Below, piece after piece: positions 1 through 8,705 of a DNA stretch of 64,000 nt. The notes under the pieces were generated by a model. That model was not told the DNA's origin, searched no databases, and saw nothing but the letters and a program-made list of their open reading frames with translations. Source of the DNA: Pseudogemmobacter sp044142105 (GTDB lineage: Bacteria; Pseudomonadota; Alphaproteobacteria; Rhodobacterales; Rhodobacteraceae); the NCBI RefSeq assembly GCF_044142105.1, contig NZ_JBGTYM010000003.1, positions 248,001-312,000 on the forward strand, read 5' to 3'. The position numbers and the translations under genes are program-made. How positions within the stretch are numbered: the first letter of the stretch is position 1; each line of letters starts with the position of its first letter.

Positions 1-233
1 CGGCCCGGCTGAATGCGGCCTGCAAGGCGCGGGCGGGCAAGACCGCCTCGGAACTCCTCCACGACCGGCTGATCACCGAGGCGAAGCGCTATCTGATCTA
101 TACCGAAAGCAGCGTCGCGCAGGTGGCGCATCTGACCGGCTTCGACGATCCGGCCTATTTCAACCGCTTCTTCACCCAGCGGGTGGGGCAGTCGCCGGGG
201 GCCTTCCGTAAAGTGGCGCATCCCGACGGCTGA
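1..233 (+). CDS. AraC-family transcriptional regulator, C-terminal end (partial)
   Basis: The reading frame is open from the window edge to a TGA at 231-233 and encodes about 76 residues, so the start lies outside. The visible part is the second helix-turn-helix of an AraC/XylS DNA-binding domain: the helix with VAHLTGFDDPAYFNRFF, then a Q-SPGAFR ending, which is the family signature. The ligand-binding half is not visible. It lies on the same strand upstream of a NIPSNAP-like gene and pobA. AraC-type PobR proteins control pobA in several proteobacteria, so a PobR role is plausible but inferred from position only. Confidence 0.85.
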   Translation, partial: ARLNAACKARAGKTASELLHDRLITEAKRYLIYTESSVAQVAHLTGFDDPAYFNRFFTQRVGQSPGAFRKVAHPDG

Positions 234-333
234 GGCCGGGAATCGTCCAATCTTTCCGATCCCCGGTCCATTTCCTGAACCCACCATCTGCGCGAGACAG
301 GGAACGGGAGACTGAGGGCCGGAGGGTGTGGGC

Positions 334-894
334 ATGATCCATGAATGGCGGAGCTACCGGCTGAAGCCAGGCGCCGCGGCCGAATACTTGGTGCTGCTGG
401 CCGATCAAGGCCTGCCGCTGGTCACCCGGCATCTGCCGCTAATGGGCTATTGGTTGGCCGAGACCGGCGCGCTGAACGTGATCCATCACCTATGGTCCTA
501 TGCCGGTTGGGCCGAGCGCGAGGCCGCCCGTGCCGGGCTGGCCACCGAAGAGGGCTGGACCCGTGGCTTCATTCCCCGCGCTTTCGCCCTGGTCGAAGAA
601 CAGCAGAACCGTCTGCTGCAGCTGAACCGGTCCTCCTCCGCGTTTGAGGCAGCCTTGTCCCGGCGCCGCAATTCTCATCCGGTCCGGGCCGCGGGGGTGC
701 CGCTGTTCGCGGCGGATTGTGCGGGTCTGGTCATCGGTCCGCCATCCGAAGCTGCCATCGCGCAGTGGACGCCGCTGTCGGGCGATCCTCGACCGCTATC
801 CCTGCTTCCGCGCCGCGCCGATCCGCTGCCTGCGGCCCCCCTGCCTGGAGCAGACCATACGGTCCTGCGCCCGCTTGTCTTTTCCCCGCTCTGA
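334..894 (+). CDS. NIPSNAP-like / dimeric alpha-beta barrel protein
   Basis: Predicted 186-residue protein. The N-terminal part (MIHEWRSYRLKPG, then HLWSYAGWAERE around residues 50-60) resembles the ferredoxin-like fold of NIPSNAP/ABM-superfamily proteins, with the typical pattern of a Y-L-PG segment, a later LW-Y segment and an R-A-L end. The second half is a weaker, proline-rich copy. A GTG lies six bases upstream at 328, but the GGAGG at 321-325 is spaced correctly for the ATG at 334. It ends 16 bases before pobA and is probably cotranscribed. The function is unknown; such proteins are often found beside aromatic-degradation genes. Confidence 0.65.
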   Translation: MIHEWRSYRLKPGAAAEYLVLLADQGLPLVTRHLPLMGYWLAETGALNVIHHLWSYAGWAEREAARAGLATEEGWTRGFIPRAFALVEEQQNRLLQLNRSSSAFEAALSRRRNSHPVRAAGVPLFAADCAGLVIGPPSEAAIAQWTPLSGDPRPLSLLPRRADPLPAAPLPGADHTVLRPLVFSPL

Positions 895-910
895 CGAACC
901 GGAGATCCCA

Positions 911-2077
911 ATGCGTCATCAGGTCTGCATCATCGGCGGCGGCCCCTCCGGGCTATTGCTGTGCCTTCTTCTACGACGTGCCGGGGTCGATGCCATCGTG
1001 CTGGAACAGCGCAGCCGCGACTATGTGCTGGCGCGCATCCGCGCCGGTGTGCTGGAACAGGGTCTGGTGGATATCCTGCACCACGCGGGGGTGAGTCAGC
1101 GGCTGGTGGCCGAAGGCTTTGTCCATGACGGCACGCTGATCGTGGCGCATGGCCGCCGGGTGCATATCGACTTCAAGGCGCTGACCGGCAAGACGGTGAC
1201 CATCTATGGTCAGACCGAGGTGACGCGTGATCTCTATGACGCGCTGGACGCGATGGAGGCGGCTGTGCTGCACGGGGCCGAAGGTGTCACGATCCATCAG
1301 GCCGACAGCGACGCGCCCTATGTCACCTTCACCCGCAACGGCCGGGAACAGCGCATCGATTGCGATTACATCGCAGGATGCGACGGGTTTCACGGTGTCA
1401 GCCGCCGCACCATCCCCGAAGCCCTGCGGCAGGAGTTCGAGCATGTCTATCCGTTCGGCTGGCTGGGTATCCTGTCGGAAACCCCGCCGCTGCATCACGA
1501 ACTGGTCTATGCCGGGCATGAGCGCGGCTTTGCGCTCTGCTCCATGCGGAATTCCAACCTGTCGCGCCATTATCTGCAGGTGCCGTTGACCGATCGGGCC
1601 GAGGACTGGACGGACGAGGCGTTCTGGACCGAACTGCGACGCCGCCTGCCGCCGGATCTGGCCGAGGTGCTGGTGACCGGCCCGTCCATCGAAAAGTCCA
1701 TCGCGCCCCTGCGCAGCTTCATCTCGGAACCGATGAGCTGGGGACGCCTGTTCCTTGCCGGTGATGCCGCCCATATCGTGCCGCCGACCGGGGCCAAGGG
1801 GCTGAACCTTGCCGCATCAGATGTGTGGTATCTGAGCCAGGCTTTGATCGCGCAGTATCGGGGCGATGCCGCGCCGCTGGCGGGCTATTCGGCACAGGCA
1901 CTGGCCCGCGTGTGGAAAGCCTCGCGCTTTTCGTGGTCGATGACGCGGATGCTGCACAGCTTCCCGTCCGAAGGCCCGTTTCTGGCCCGGATGCAGGCGG
2001 CAGAGGTGGATTATCTGGCCGGTGCACCAGCGGCACAAACTGCGCTGGCCGAGAATTATGTGGGGTTGCCTTATTAA
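911..2077 (+). CDS. pobA: 4-hydroxybenzoate 3-monooxygenase
   Basis: FAD-dependent aromatic hydroxylase of 388 residues (the family is usually about 390). It converts 4-hydroxybenzoate plus NADPH and O2 to protocatechuate in the cytoplasm. The sequence shows the N-terminal FAD fingerprint IIGGGPSGL (about residues 6-14), the ARIRAGVLEQ segment typical of PobA, the DG motif GCDGFHGVSR near 155-165, and the second FAD motif LAGDAAHIVPPTGAKGLNLA near 280-300. The start follows GGAGAT; a longer in-frame extension begins at 644 but lacks homology-like content. The downstream gene is a dehydroshikimate dehydratase-type fusion, which also makes protocatechuate, so the pair fits a beta-ketoadipate feeder cluster. 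Confidence 0.93.
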   Translation: MRHQVCIIGGGPSGLLLCLLLRRAGVDAIVLEQRSRDYVLARIRAGVLEQGLVDILHHAGVSQRLVAEGFVHDGTLIVAHGRRVHIDFKALTGKTVTIYGQTEVTRDLYDALDAMEAAVLHGAEGVTIHQADSDAPYVTFTRNGREQRIDCDYIAGCDGFHGVSRRTIPEALRQEFEHVYPFGWLGILSETPPLHHELVYAGHERGFALCSMRNSNLSRHYLQVPLTDRAEDWTDEAFWTELRRRLPPDLAEVLVTGPSIEKSIAPLRSFISEPMSWGRLFLAGDAAHIVPPTGAKGLNLAASDVWYLSQALIAQYRGDAAPLAGYSAQALARVWKASRFSWSMTRMLHSFPSEGPFLARMQAAEVDYLAGAPAAQTALAENYVGLPY

Positions 2078-2161
2078 CATCATGTTCCGCTGGGCATCAT
2101 ATCGGTATTTCTGGTTAGCGCCCGCATAGGGGATACTGAGGCCATCCGTCAGGAGGGCGCC

Positions 2162-4042
2162 ATGAAAACCTCGATCGCCACCGTCTCAATCTCGGGCAGC
2201 TTCCGCGACAAGCTGGAGGCGATCGCCGCCGCCGGCTTCGACTGGATCGAGATCTTCGAGCAGGATTTCCTCGCCTCGGATCACAGCCCGGCCGAGGTGG
2301 GCAGGATGGTGCGTGATCACGGGCTGGAGATCACGCTGTTCCAGCCGTTCCGCGATTTCGAAGGCTTGCCGGAGCCTTTGCGCAGCCGGGCCTTCGCCCG
2401 CGCCCGCGCCAAGTTCGAGCTGATGGCGGAACTGGGCACCGATCTGTTGCTGGTCTGCTCCTCCACCCATCCCGAGGCGATGGGTGGTATCGATCGCATC
2501 GCGCAGGATTTCCGCGAGCTGGGCGATATTGCCGCCCCCTATGGCATCCGCGTCGGATACGAGGCTTTGTGCTGGGGTCGCCACATCAACGATCATCGCG
2601 ACGCATGGGAGGTGGTGCGGCGCGCCGATCACCCGAACATCGGGTTGATTCTCGACAGCTTTCACACCCTTGGCCGCAAGACTGACCCGGACACGATCCG
2701 CAGCATCCCCGGCGACCGGATCTTCTTTGTCCAGCTGGCCGATGCGCCCGCCATTCCCATGGACCTGCTCTATTGGTCGCGCCATTTCCGCAACATGCCG
2801 GGCGAGGGCGATCTGGATGTGACCGCCTTCATGCGCGCGGTCGCCGCAACCGGCTATGCCGGACCGCTGAGCCTTGAGATCTTCAACGACCAGTTCCGTT
2901 CCAGCCTGCCGCGGCTGGTGGCGGTGGACGGGCACCGCAGCCTTGTCGCGCTGATGGACCGGGTCCGCCGGGCCGAACCGGCGCTGCCGGTGACCCTGTC
3001 CGCCTTCGCCCCGCCGGCCCCGGTAGAGCGGATTGAGTTCGTGGAATTCGCCACCAGCGCCGATGAGGCCGCACCGCTTGAGGCGGTCCTGTCTGCGGCG
3101 GGATTCGAACGCGCAGGCCAGCACCGCAGCAAGCAGGTCACGCTGTGGCGGCAGGGCGGCGCCAATGTGCTGGTGAACACCGACGCCGAGGGCTTCGCGC
3201 GCAGTGCCTGGGCCTCGCACGGAACGGCGGTGTCCGAGGTGGGGCTGATGGTGCCTGATGCCCGGGCCTGTCTTAAGCGCGCGCTGGCCTTGGGGGCAGA
3301 ACCGCATTCGGCCCGCCATGATCCGGCAGAGCTGGAGATCCCGGGCATCCGCGGCGTAGGCGGCAGCGTGATCCGCCTTCTGGATCGCAGTTCCGACCTG
3401 GGCCGGATCTGGGATGTGGATTTCACGGTCTCGACCCCGGTTCCGACCGGCGCCGGGCTGACCGGGATAGACCATATCGGCCAGACCATGGCCTATGACG
3501 AAATGCTCAGCTGGTCGCTGTTCTATACCTCGATCTTCGATGCGGAACGCGCGCCCGTGGTGGATGTGATCGACCCCGACGGACTGGTCCGATCACAGGC
3601 GATCCAGAGCGGCGGGCTGCGCGTCACGCTGAACGGCACCGAGGCGCGGGGCACGCTGGCGGGGCAATTCATCACCGACACTTTCGGGGCGTCGGTCCAG
3701 CACATCGCCTTTGCCAGCGCCGATATCTTTGCCAGCGCCGATGCCATGGCCGCGCGCGGCTTTCCCGCGCTACAGATCGGGGCGAATTACTATGCCGATG
3801 TGCAGGCGCGCTTTGGGCTGGACCCGGAGCTGACACGCCGCCTGCGCGACCGCAACATCATGTATGACGAAGATTCCGGCGGACGCTTCCTGCAATTCTA
3901 CGGTCAGGCCCGGCCCGGTGGCCTGTTTCTGGAAGTGGTGCAGCGCATCGGCAATTATCGTGGCTACGGGGCGCCGAACGCGCCCTTCCGCATCGCGGCG
4001 CAGAAGCGGGATGCCCGCCCGGCGGGGATGCCCCGGATCTAA
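2162..4042 (+). CDS. quiC: Bifunctional 3-dehydroshikimate dehydratase-like / HPPD-like (VOC) fusion protein
   Basis: 626-residue two-domain protein. Residues 1 to about 270 form a xylose-isomerase-like TIM barrel (sugar phosphate isomerase/epimerase) with metal-ligand stretches around YEALCWGRH, LILDSFHTL and SLEIFNDQF. Residues about 290-610 form a vicinal-oxygen-chelate module like 4-hydroxyphenylpyruvate dioxygenase, with likely ligands His in GIDHIGQ, His in VQHIAFAS and Glu in GLFLEVVQR. This architecture is known for QuiC-type 3-dehydroshikimate dehydratases that give protocatechuate, with the C-terminal module of uncertain catalytic role. GGAGG lies just before the ATG. It follows pobA by 84 bases and overlaps the convergent epimerase gene by four bases. 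Confidence 0.85.
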   Translation: MKTSIATVSISGSFRDKLEAIAAAGFDWIEIFEQDFLASDHSPAEVGRMVRDHGLEITLFQPFRDFEGLPEPLRSRAFARARAKFELMAELGTDLLLVCSSTHPEAMGGIDRIAQDFRELGDIAAPYGIRVGYEALCWGRHINDHRDAWEVVRRADHPNIGLILDSFHTLGRKTDPDTIRSIPGDRIFFVQLADAPAIPMDLLYWSRHFRNMPGEGDLDVTAFMRAVAATGYAGPLSLEIFNDQFRSSLPRLVAVDGHRSLVALMDRVRRAEPALPVTLSAFAPPAPVERIEFVEFATSADEAAPLEAVLSAAGFERAGQHRSKQVTLWRQGGANVLVNTDAEGFARSAWASHGTAVSEVGLMVPDARACLKRALALGAEPHSARHDPAELEIPGIRGVGGSVIRLLDRSSDLGRIWDVDFTVSTPVPTGAGLTGIDHIGQTMAYDEMLSWSLFYTSIFDAERAPVVDVIDPDGLVRSQAIQSGGLRVTLNGTEARGTLAGQFITDTFGASVQHIAFASADIFASADAMAARGFPALQIGANYYADVQARFGLDPELTRRLRDRNIMYDEDSGGRFLQFYGQARPGGLFLEVVQRIGNYRGYGAPNAPFRIAAQKRDARPAGMPRI

Positions 4043-4914
4043 CCCGCGGCCTGCAGGTCGCGCAGACTCAGCGCGATGCCATCGCGCAGCTGGGTGACCG
4101 GATGCGCGCCAAGGGCAGCGGGCACTGGGTCGGAGACCAGCTCCGCCGGGATACGCAAGGGCAGCCCTTCGACGGAAATTCCGATCCAGCCGGTCTGACG
4201 CGACAGTTCTGTCACGAAATCCGCCACATCCTGCGTGTCGCCCGCGATGGTCAGGACATGCGCCCCGGACAAGGGCCGCGTGACGCCGGAGACCAGAAGG
4301 CGTGCGACATCATCCACATAGACCAGCCCGACCCGGCCCGAAAAGCCGATCACCGCCGGCTCTTGCCGGACCGACGCCGCCAGCGCGACAGACGGCCCCG
4401 CCGCGATGCCGCTGCTGATGCCCGGCCCATAGACGATATAGGGTCGCAGCCCGAGTGTATTCAGCCCGTGGTCGGCGGCAAAGACACGCGCAAGCCCCTC
4501 TACTGCCAGTTTTGTGACACCATAGACGGTCATCGGCCACGGATGATGGGCATCTTCAGGCCCGAAAACCCCGGCTGTGCTCAGATAGGCCACCGGAATC
4601 CGCAGCCCGGCGGCGGCCTGGAACACGTTCAGACTGGCCATGACGTTGATCTGCACCGCCCGCGTCGGATCTGCTGCGCAGTCCACCGTCATGATGCCGG
4701 CCAGATGGATGATACCGTCGCATCCTTCCGCTGCCGCGCGCAGGGTGGCGGCATCGGTTGCATCGCCCGCCATGGCTTGGACCCCCGGCAGGGCGGCAAA
4801 GCGGTCGATGGCGGCGGGCAGGTCCAGAATCCGGACCTGCGCCCCCTGGCCCACCAGCAGCATTGCGGCGCGTCGGCCGATGAAACCTGTTCCGCCGACC
4901 AGCAGGATGCGCAT
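4039..4914 (-). CDS. NAD(P)-dependent epimerase/dehydratase family protein
   Basis: Predicted 291-residue extended short-chain dehydrogenase. It begins with the Rossmann fingerprint GGTGFIG (residues 7-13), has the acidic end of beta-2 (ILDLP) for NAD, a STAGVFGPE segment and the catalytic YxxxK in YGVTKLAVEG near residue 131. The substrate cannot be named; UDP-sugar or cinnamyl-type substrates are both possible. The stop overlaps the quiC stop tail to tail. The gene is divergent from the FAD oxidoreductase at 5042, with a candidate operator between them. Confidence 0.8.
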   Translation of the reverse strand: MRILLVGGTGFIGRRAAMLLVGQGAQVRILDLPAAIDRFAALPGVQAMAGDATDAATLRAAAEGCDGIIHLAGIMTVDCAADPTRAVQINVMASLNVFQAAAGLRIPVAYLSTAGVFGPEDAHHPWPMTVYGVTKLAVEGLARVFAADHGLNTLGLRPYIVYGPGISSGIAAGPSVALAASVRQEPAVIGFSGRVGLVYVDDVARLLVSGVTRPLSGAHVLTIAGDTQDVADFVTELSRQTGWIGISVEGLPLRIPAELVSDPVPAALGAHPVTQLRDGIALSLRDLQAAG

Positions 4915-4949
4915 TCTGACCTCTCCCTGTTTGCGAGCCTTTTTCGCAT

Positions 4950-4988
4950 GAATGGAACGTTATTCCAATATGAATTGATCTTCCATTC
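4950..4988. promoter_or_regulatory. IclR-like palindromic operator in divergent promoter region
   Basis: Positions 4953-4967 read TGGAA-N5-TTCCA, which resembles the classical IclR-family site TGGAAAT-N-ATTTCCA. A larger inverted repeat uses GAATGGAA (4950-4957) and TTCCATTC (4981-4988). It sits between two divergent genes, which suits shared control. No IclR-type gene is in the window, so the regulator would have to be elsewhere. Confidence 0.5.
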
Positions 4989-5041
4989 AAGCAAGCTTTG
5001 TGCAAGTTTGCGCGGCGAAACCCGATGGAAAGGACGCGGCG

Positions 5042-6724
5042 ATGCAGCAGGGATTCGAGACCGAGGTGGATCTCCTGGTGATCGGTGCAGGAGCTGGCGG
5101 GATGACGGCCGCCTTGTCGGGCGCTATCCGCAACCTTTCGGTGCTGCTGTGCGAAAAAACCGATCAGGTCGGCGGCACCACCTCGACCTCGGGCGGGACG
5201 ACCTGGGTGCCGGGCACCCAGCTGTCAAAAACGGCCGGGGTGCCGGACCGGGCCGAGGATGCGGCCGAATTCCTGCGCTATGTGGTGGGCAACCGTGGCG
5301 GCGACGCGCAGCGCGAGGCCTTCCTGGCTTCGGGCGATGCGGCTATCGCCGATCTGGAAGCGCATTCCGAGGTGCGCTTCGTCGCTTCGGCCGCGCATCC
5401 AGATTATCTGGACGGGCCCGGTGCTGCCTATGGCGGGCGGGCTCTGGCCCCGGTGGCCTTTGATGGCCGTCGGCTGGGACAGGATTTCAACCGCATCCGA
5501 CCGCCGCGCGCCATTTTCATGGGCTTGGGCGGGATGATGGTAGGGCGCGCGGAACTGGGTGCGCTGCTGAAACCCTTTGCCAGCCTTGGCAATCTGCGCA
5601 CCACGCTGGGCATCGTGCTGCCCTATGTCCGCGACCGGCTGACCCATCGGCGGGGGACCCGGCTTCTGATGGGCAACGCGCTGGTGGCGCGGCTGTTCTA
5701 CAGCCTGCGGCAGCGCAAGGTTCCGGTCTGGTTCAACAGCCCGCTGTCTGATTTCCTCCGCGAGGATGGGCGCATCATCGGCGCAGTGATTGACACGCCC
5801 GAAGGCCCGCGCCGGGTGCGCGCGCGGCGCGGCGTCGTGCTGGCGACCGGCGGCATCGGCCACAGCCAGGCGCTGCGCGACCGGCTCTTCCCGGCCGAGA
5901 TCGCCCGCGTCAGTCAGGCAGGTCCGGGCAGCACGGGCGACGGGATCAGCTTGGCCGAGACGCGGCTGGGCGCTGCGGTGGATGATGGCGGCGACAGTGC
6001 CGGGTTGTGGATGCCCTGCTCCTTCCTTGCGCAGAAGGACGGGGCGCCGGCGATCTGGCCGCATATCCTTCTGGACCGCGCCAAGCCGGGGCTGATCGCG
6101 GTCGGTCCCGACGGCCGGCGTTTCGTGAACGAATCCGACAGCTATCACGATTTCTGCATGGGCATGATCCGCGCCGGGCTGGATGCCGCCTGGCTGGTGG
6201 TGGATGATGCCTTCATCCGCCGCTACGGCCTTGGTCTTGTGCTGCCCGGCGGGCGCGGGCTAGGGCGGCTGTTGCGGAAGGGCTATCTGACCCGCGCCGC
6301 CACTCTGCCCGCGTTGGCGGCAAAGATCGGCGTCGATCCGGCGGGTCTCGCCGCCAGTGTGGCCGCGAACAACCGCTTTGCGACCGAAGGGGTGGACCGC
6401 GATTTCGGCCGGGGCACCAGTGTGATGAACCGCTTCAACGGCGATCCCGAGGCTGCGGGCAATCCCTGCCTTGGCCCGCTGGACAAGGCGCCGTTCTATG
6501 CCTTGCGGGTGGTTCCCGTGGACCTGGCGGGCAGTGCCGGGCTGCGCACCGATGAGGATGGCGCGGTACTGGATGGCTCCGGCGCCGTGCTGCCGGGGCT
6601 CTACGCCTGTGGCAACGATGCGGCATCGCTGTTCCGCGGCACCTACCCCGGCCCGGGCACGACCATCGGCCCGGCAATGGTCATGGCTTGGCGGATCGCG
6701 CAGGCGGCGGCCCGTGCGGCCTGA
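5042..6724 (+). CDS. FAD-dependent oxidoreductase (fumarate reductase/3-ketosteroid dehydrogenase type flavoprotein)
   Basis: 560-residue FAD_binding_2 family protein. It shows the dinucleotide fold DLLVIGAGAGGMTAAL (about residues 9-24), CEKTDQVGGTTSTSGGTTW (the stretch after the second strand, typical of flavoprotein dehydrogenases), ATGGIGHSQALRD in mid-protein, and the C-terminal AGNDAASLFRGTYPGPGTTIGPAM FAD-binding end. The electron acceptor and substrate are unknown. GGAAAGGA at 5027-5034 selects the ATG at 5042 over an upstream in-frame start at 5000. The SDR gene follows after 22 bases, so the two probably form an operon. Confidence 0.8.
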   Translation: MQQGFETEVDLLVIGAGAGGMTAALSGAIRNLSVLLCEKTDQVGGTTSTSGGTTWVPGTQLSKTAGVPDRAEDAAEFLRYVVGNRGGDAQREAFLASGDAAIADLEAHSEVRFVASAAHPDYLDGPGAAYGGRALAPVAFDGRRLGQDFNRIRPPRAIFMGLGGMMVGRAELGALLKPFASLGNLRTTLGIVLPYVRDRLTHRRGTRLLMGNALVARLFYSLRQRKVPVWFNSPLSDFLREDGRIIGAVIDTPEGPRRVRARRGVVLATGGIGHSQALRDRLFPAEIARVSQAGPGSTGDGISLAETRLGAAVDDGGDSAGLWMPCSFLAQKDGAPAIWPHILLDRAKPGLIAVGPDGRRFVNESDSYHDFCMGMIRAGLDAAWLVVDDAFIRRYGLGLVLPGGRGLGRLLRKGYLTRAATLPALAAKIGVDPAGLAASVAANNRFATEGVDRDFGRGTSVMNRFNGDPEAAGNPCLGPLDKAPFYALRVVPVDLAGSAGLRTDEDGAVLDGSGAVLPGLYACGNDAASLFRGTYPGPGTTIGPAMVMAWRIAQAAARAA

Positions 6725-6746
6725 TGCGCGCAAAGCGGAGCGAAAG

Positions 6747-7520
6747 ATGACCTTCGGACTTACTGGCAAAGTGGCATTGGTGACCGGTGCCGGGCGCGGC
6801 ATGGGGGCCGAAACGGCCCGCCTTCTGGCGGCGCAGGGCGCACAGGTGGTGGTGGCGAACCGGACGGTCGCCCGGGCCGAAACCGTGGCTGAGGACATCC
6901 GGGCGGGGGGTGGTCAGGCCATCGCCTGCGGTTATGAAGGCGAGACGCGCAGCGGAAATGCGGCGGCGGTGCAGGCCGCTGTCGCGGCGTTTGGCGGGCT
7001 GGACATCGTGATCCAGAATGCCGGTCTGGTGGAAAGCCGCCCGCTGGCCGATCTGACCGAGGCAGAGCTTGAGGCGACGCTGGCGGTCAATCTGGGTGCC
7101 TGTTTCTGGCTGGCCCAGGCCGCCCAGCCCCATATGAAGGCGCGGGGCGGCGGGCGGATCGTCATCACTTCTTCGGTGACCGGCCCGCGGGTGGCCATCG
7201 GCGGCATGGCGGCCTATGCCGCGTCAAAGGCGGGGGTGAACGGGTTCATCCGTGCCGCGGCGCTGGAGCTGGCGCGGGACGGGATCACGGTGAACGGCGT
7301 CGAGCCCGGCTTTATCGCCGCGCCGGATCTGGGCCGCACCGGGCAGGACGCGCGGTCTTTGGCGCTGGCCCAATATATTCCGGCGGGTGCGATCGGGCAG
7401 CCCGCGGATATTGCCCATGCCATGCTGTTCCTCGCCTCGGACGAGGCGCGCTATATCACCGGCCAGACCATCGTGGTGGATGGTGGGGCCACGCTGCCCG
7501 AAAGTCCGCTGCTTATGTAG
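6747..7520 (+). CDS. SDR family oxidoreductase (FabG-like)
   Basis: 257-residue classical short-chain dehydrogenase. It carries the TGAGRGMG cofactor motif near residue 13, the NAG motif (QNAGLVES), the catalytic Ser in ITSSVTG and YAASK in MAAYAASKAGVNGF, and the C-terminal ITGQTIVVDGG. Its probable reaction is NAD(P)-linked ketone/alcohol interconversion, cytoplasmic. An AGCGAAAG stretch precedes the ATG. It is coupled to the upstream flavoprotein, which suggests successive redox steps on one substrate. Confidence 0.87.
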   Translation: MTFGLTGKVALVTGAGRGMGAETARLLAAQGAQVVVANRTVARAETVAEDIRAGGGQAIACGYEGETRSGNAAAVQAAVAAFGGLDIVIQNAGLVESRPLADLTEAELEATLAVNLGACFWLAQAAQPHMKARGGGRIVITSSVTGPRVAIGGMAAYAASKAGVNGFIRAAALELARDGITVNGVEPGFIAAPDLGRTGQDARSLALAQYIPAGAIGQPADIAHAMLFLASDEARYITGQTIVVDGGATLPESPLLM

Positions 7521-7616
7521 GCACATCGTGAATGCGCGCGAGGCCGGGCTGGGCTAGCATTGATTCCGGCAAAACATGCATCATGATTTCCCAGGCCCTG
7601 AAGGACGCGCGCGAAC

Positions 7617-8516
7617 ATGCGACACCTTGAAAGTGAAACTCTGGCGGTTCTGATCGCCGTGGCCGAAACCCGCAGCTTCACCACTGCGGCCGATCGGCTG
7701 GGAAAGACGCAGGCCGCGGTCAGCATGTGCATCGCCCGGACCGAGGAAAAGCTTCAGAAGCGCCTGTTCGAGCGGACACGCCACGGCGCCATACCCACGG
7801 CCTTGGGACAAAGCCTGATCGGCTATGCCCGCAAGATCGTGGCGCTGGAGGCTGAGGCGCTGTCCTTCGTCAGCGACAGCATCGCGGAGGCGCGGGTCCG
7901 GCTGGGGATGCCCGACGATTACCTGAGCCTGATCGGCAATCTTCTGCTGCACAAATTCGCCCCGCAGCACCGGGCGATTTATATCGACCTGACCTGCGAT
8001 TTTTCCACCCGGCTGCATACGATGGTGGATAACGGGCAGGTGGATATTGCCCTCGCTGTCTGCCAGATCGACGCCCGGCCCAAGGGGGAAATCCTGTTCA
8101 GTCACCGGCAGCTCTGGTGCACCGGCCCCTCGGGGACGCCTGAAACCGAGGACGTGCTGCGGCTGGCCCTGTTTTCCGAAGAATGCTCGGCCCGGCCGCG
8201 CATCGCCGCCGCGCTGGAGCGGTACGGGCGTCCGTGGCGGATGGTGCATTCCTCGTCGCATCTGGCGGGTCTGTTGATGGCCGTGGCCTCGGGACGGATG
8301 CTGACCGTGCTGCCGGAATGTGCGGTGCCGTCGGGATGGCGCATCATCGACCCGGTGGCCGCAAACCTGCCCGTCTTGCCCGAGTCCTTCCTGACCATCG
8401 TGACGCCGGAAAACCAGAGGCTGGCCGTCCGCAAGATTGCAGCCTTTCTTCAGGCCGAGTTCACCGGATACGGCGATCAGAACAGCCTGTCCGGGCTGAG
8501 CGAGCGCCCGGCCTGA
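7617..8516 (+). CDS. LysR-family transcriptional regulator
   Basis: 299-residue LysR-type protein. The N-terminal winged helix has the usual layout: LIAVAETRSFTTAADRLGKTQAAVSMCIARTEEKL at residues 10-45, then LFERT, followed by a periplasmic-binding-like effector domain. It lies 96 bases downstream of the SDR gene and 189 bases upstream of the TRAP transporter on the same strand. Its effector is unknown; the TRAP transporter and aminotransferase behind it are the likely targets, helped by a palindrome in the intervening space. Confidence 0.88.
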   Translation: MRHLESETLAVLIAVAETRSFTTAADRLGKTQAAVSMCIARTEEKLQKRLFERTRHGAIPTALGQSLIGYARKIVALEAEALSFVSDSIAEARVRLGMPDDYLSLIGNLLLHKFAPQHRAIYIDLTCDFSTRLHTMVDNGQVDIALAVCQIDARPKGEILFSHRQLWCTGPSGTPETEDVLRLALFSEECSARPRIAAALERYGRPWRMVHSSSHLAGLLMAVASGRMLTVLPECAVPSGWRIIDPVAANLPVLPESFLTIVTPENQRLAVRKIAAFLQAEFTGYGDQNSLSGLSERPA

Positions 8517-8547
8517 AGGCCGAGCCGCCGGCGCAGATCACTCGTGA

Positions 8548-8635
8548 TTATGCCGGCATAAACCGAAGTTGCCCTGCCCTGGCGTCCCGGCGATTGACGG
8601 CGCCTACGGCGCGCCGCTTACTGGGCGGCATAAAC
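8548..8635. promoter_or_regulatory. Palindrome plus direct-repeat half-site upstream of TRAP operon
   Basis: TTATGCCGGCATAA (8548-8561) is a perfect 14-bp palindrome. Its right half, GGCATAAAC, occurs at 8555-8563 and again at 8627-8635 in the same orientation. A palindromic recognition site plus a second half-site nearer the promoter is the usual LysR layout, so the product of the gene at 7617 is the first candidate to bind here. Confidence 0.45.
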
Positions 8636-8705
8636 AAGAGCCTTCCGAGACCGGCGCAGCAGCATCGTTGAACGCAGTCCGGGGCCGCCAACATGGGAGT
8701 TTTGC

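Noticed and set aside
971..1774. Minus-strand open frame opposite pobA
   Set aside because: Composition-driven shadow; pobA motifs are complete on the plus strand.
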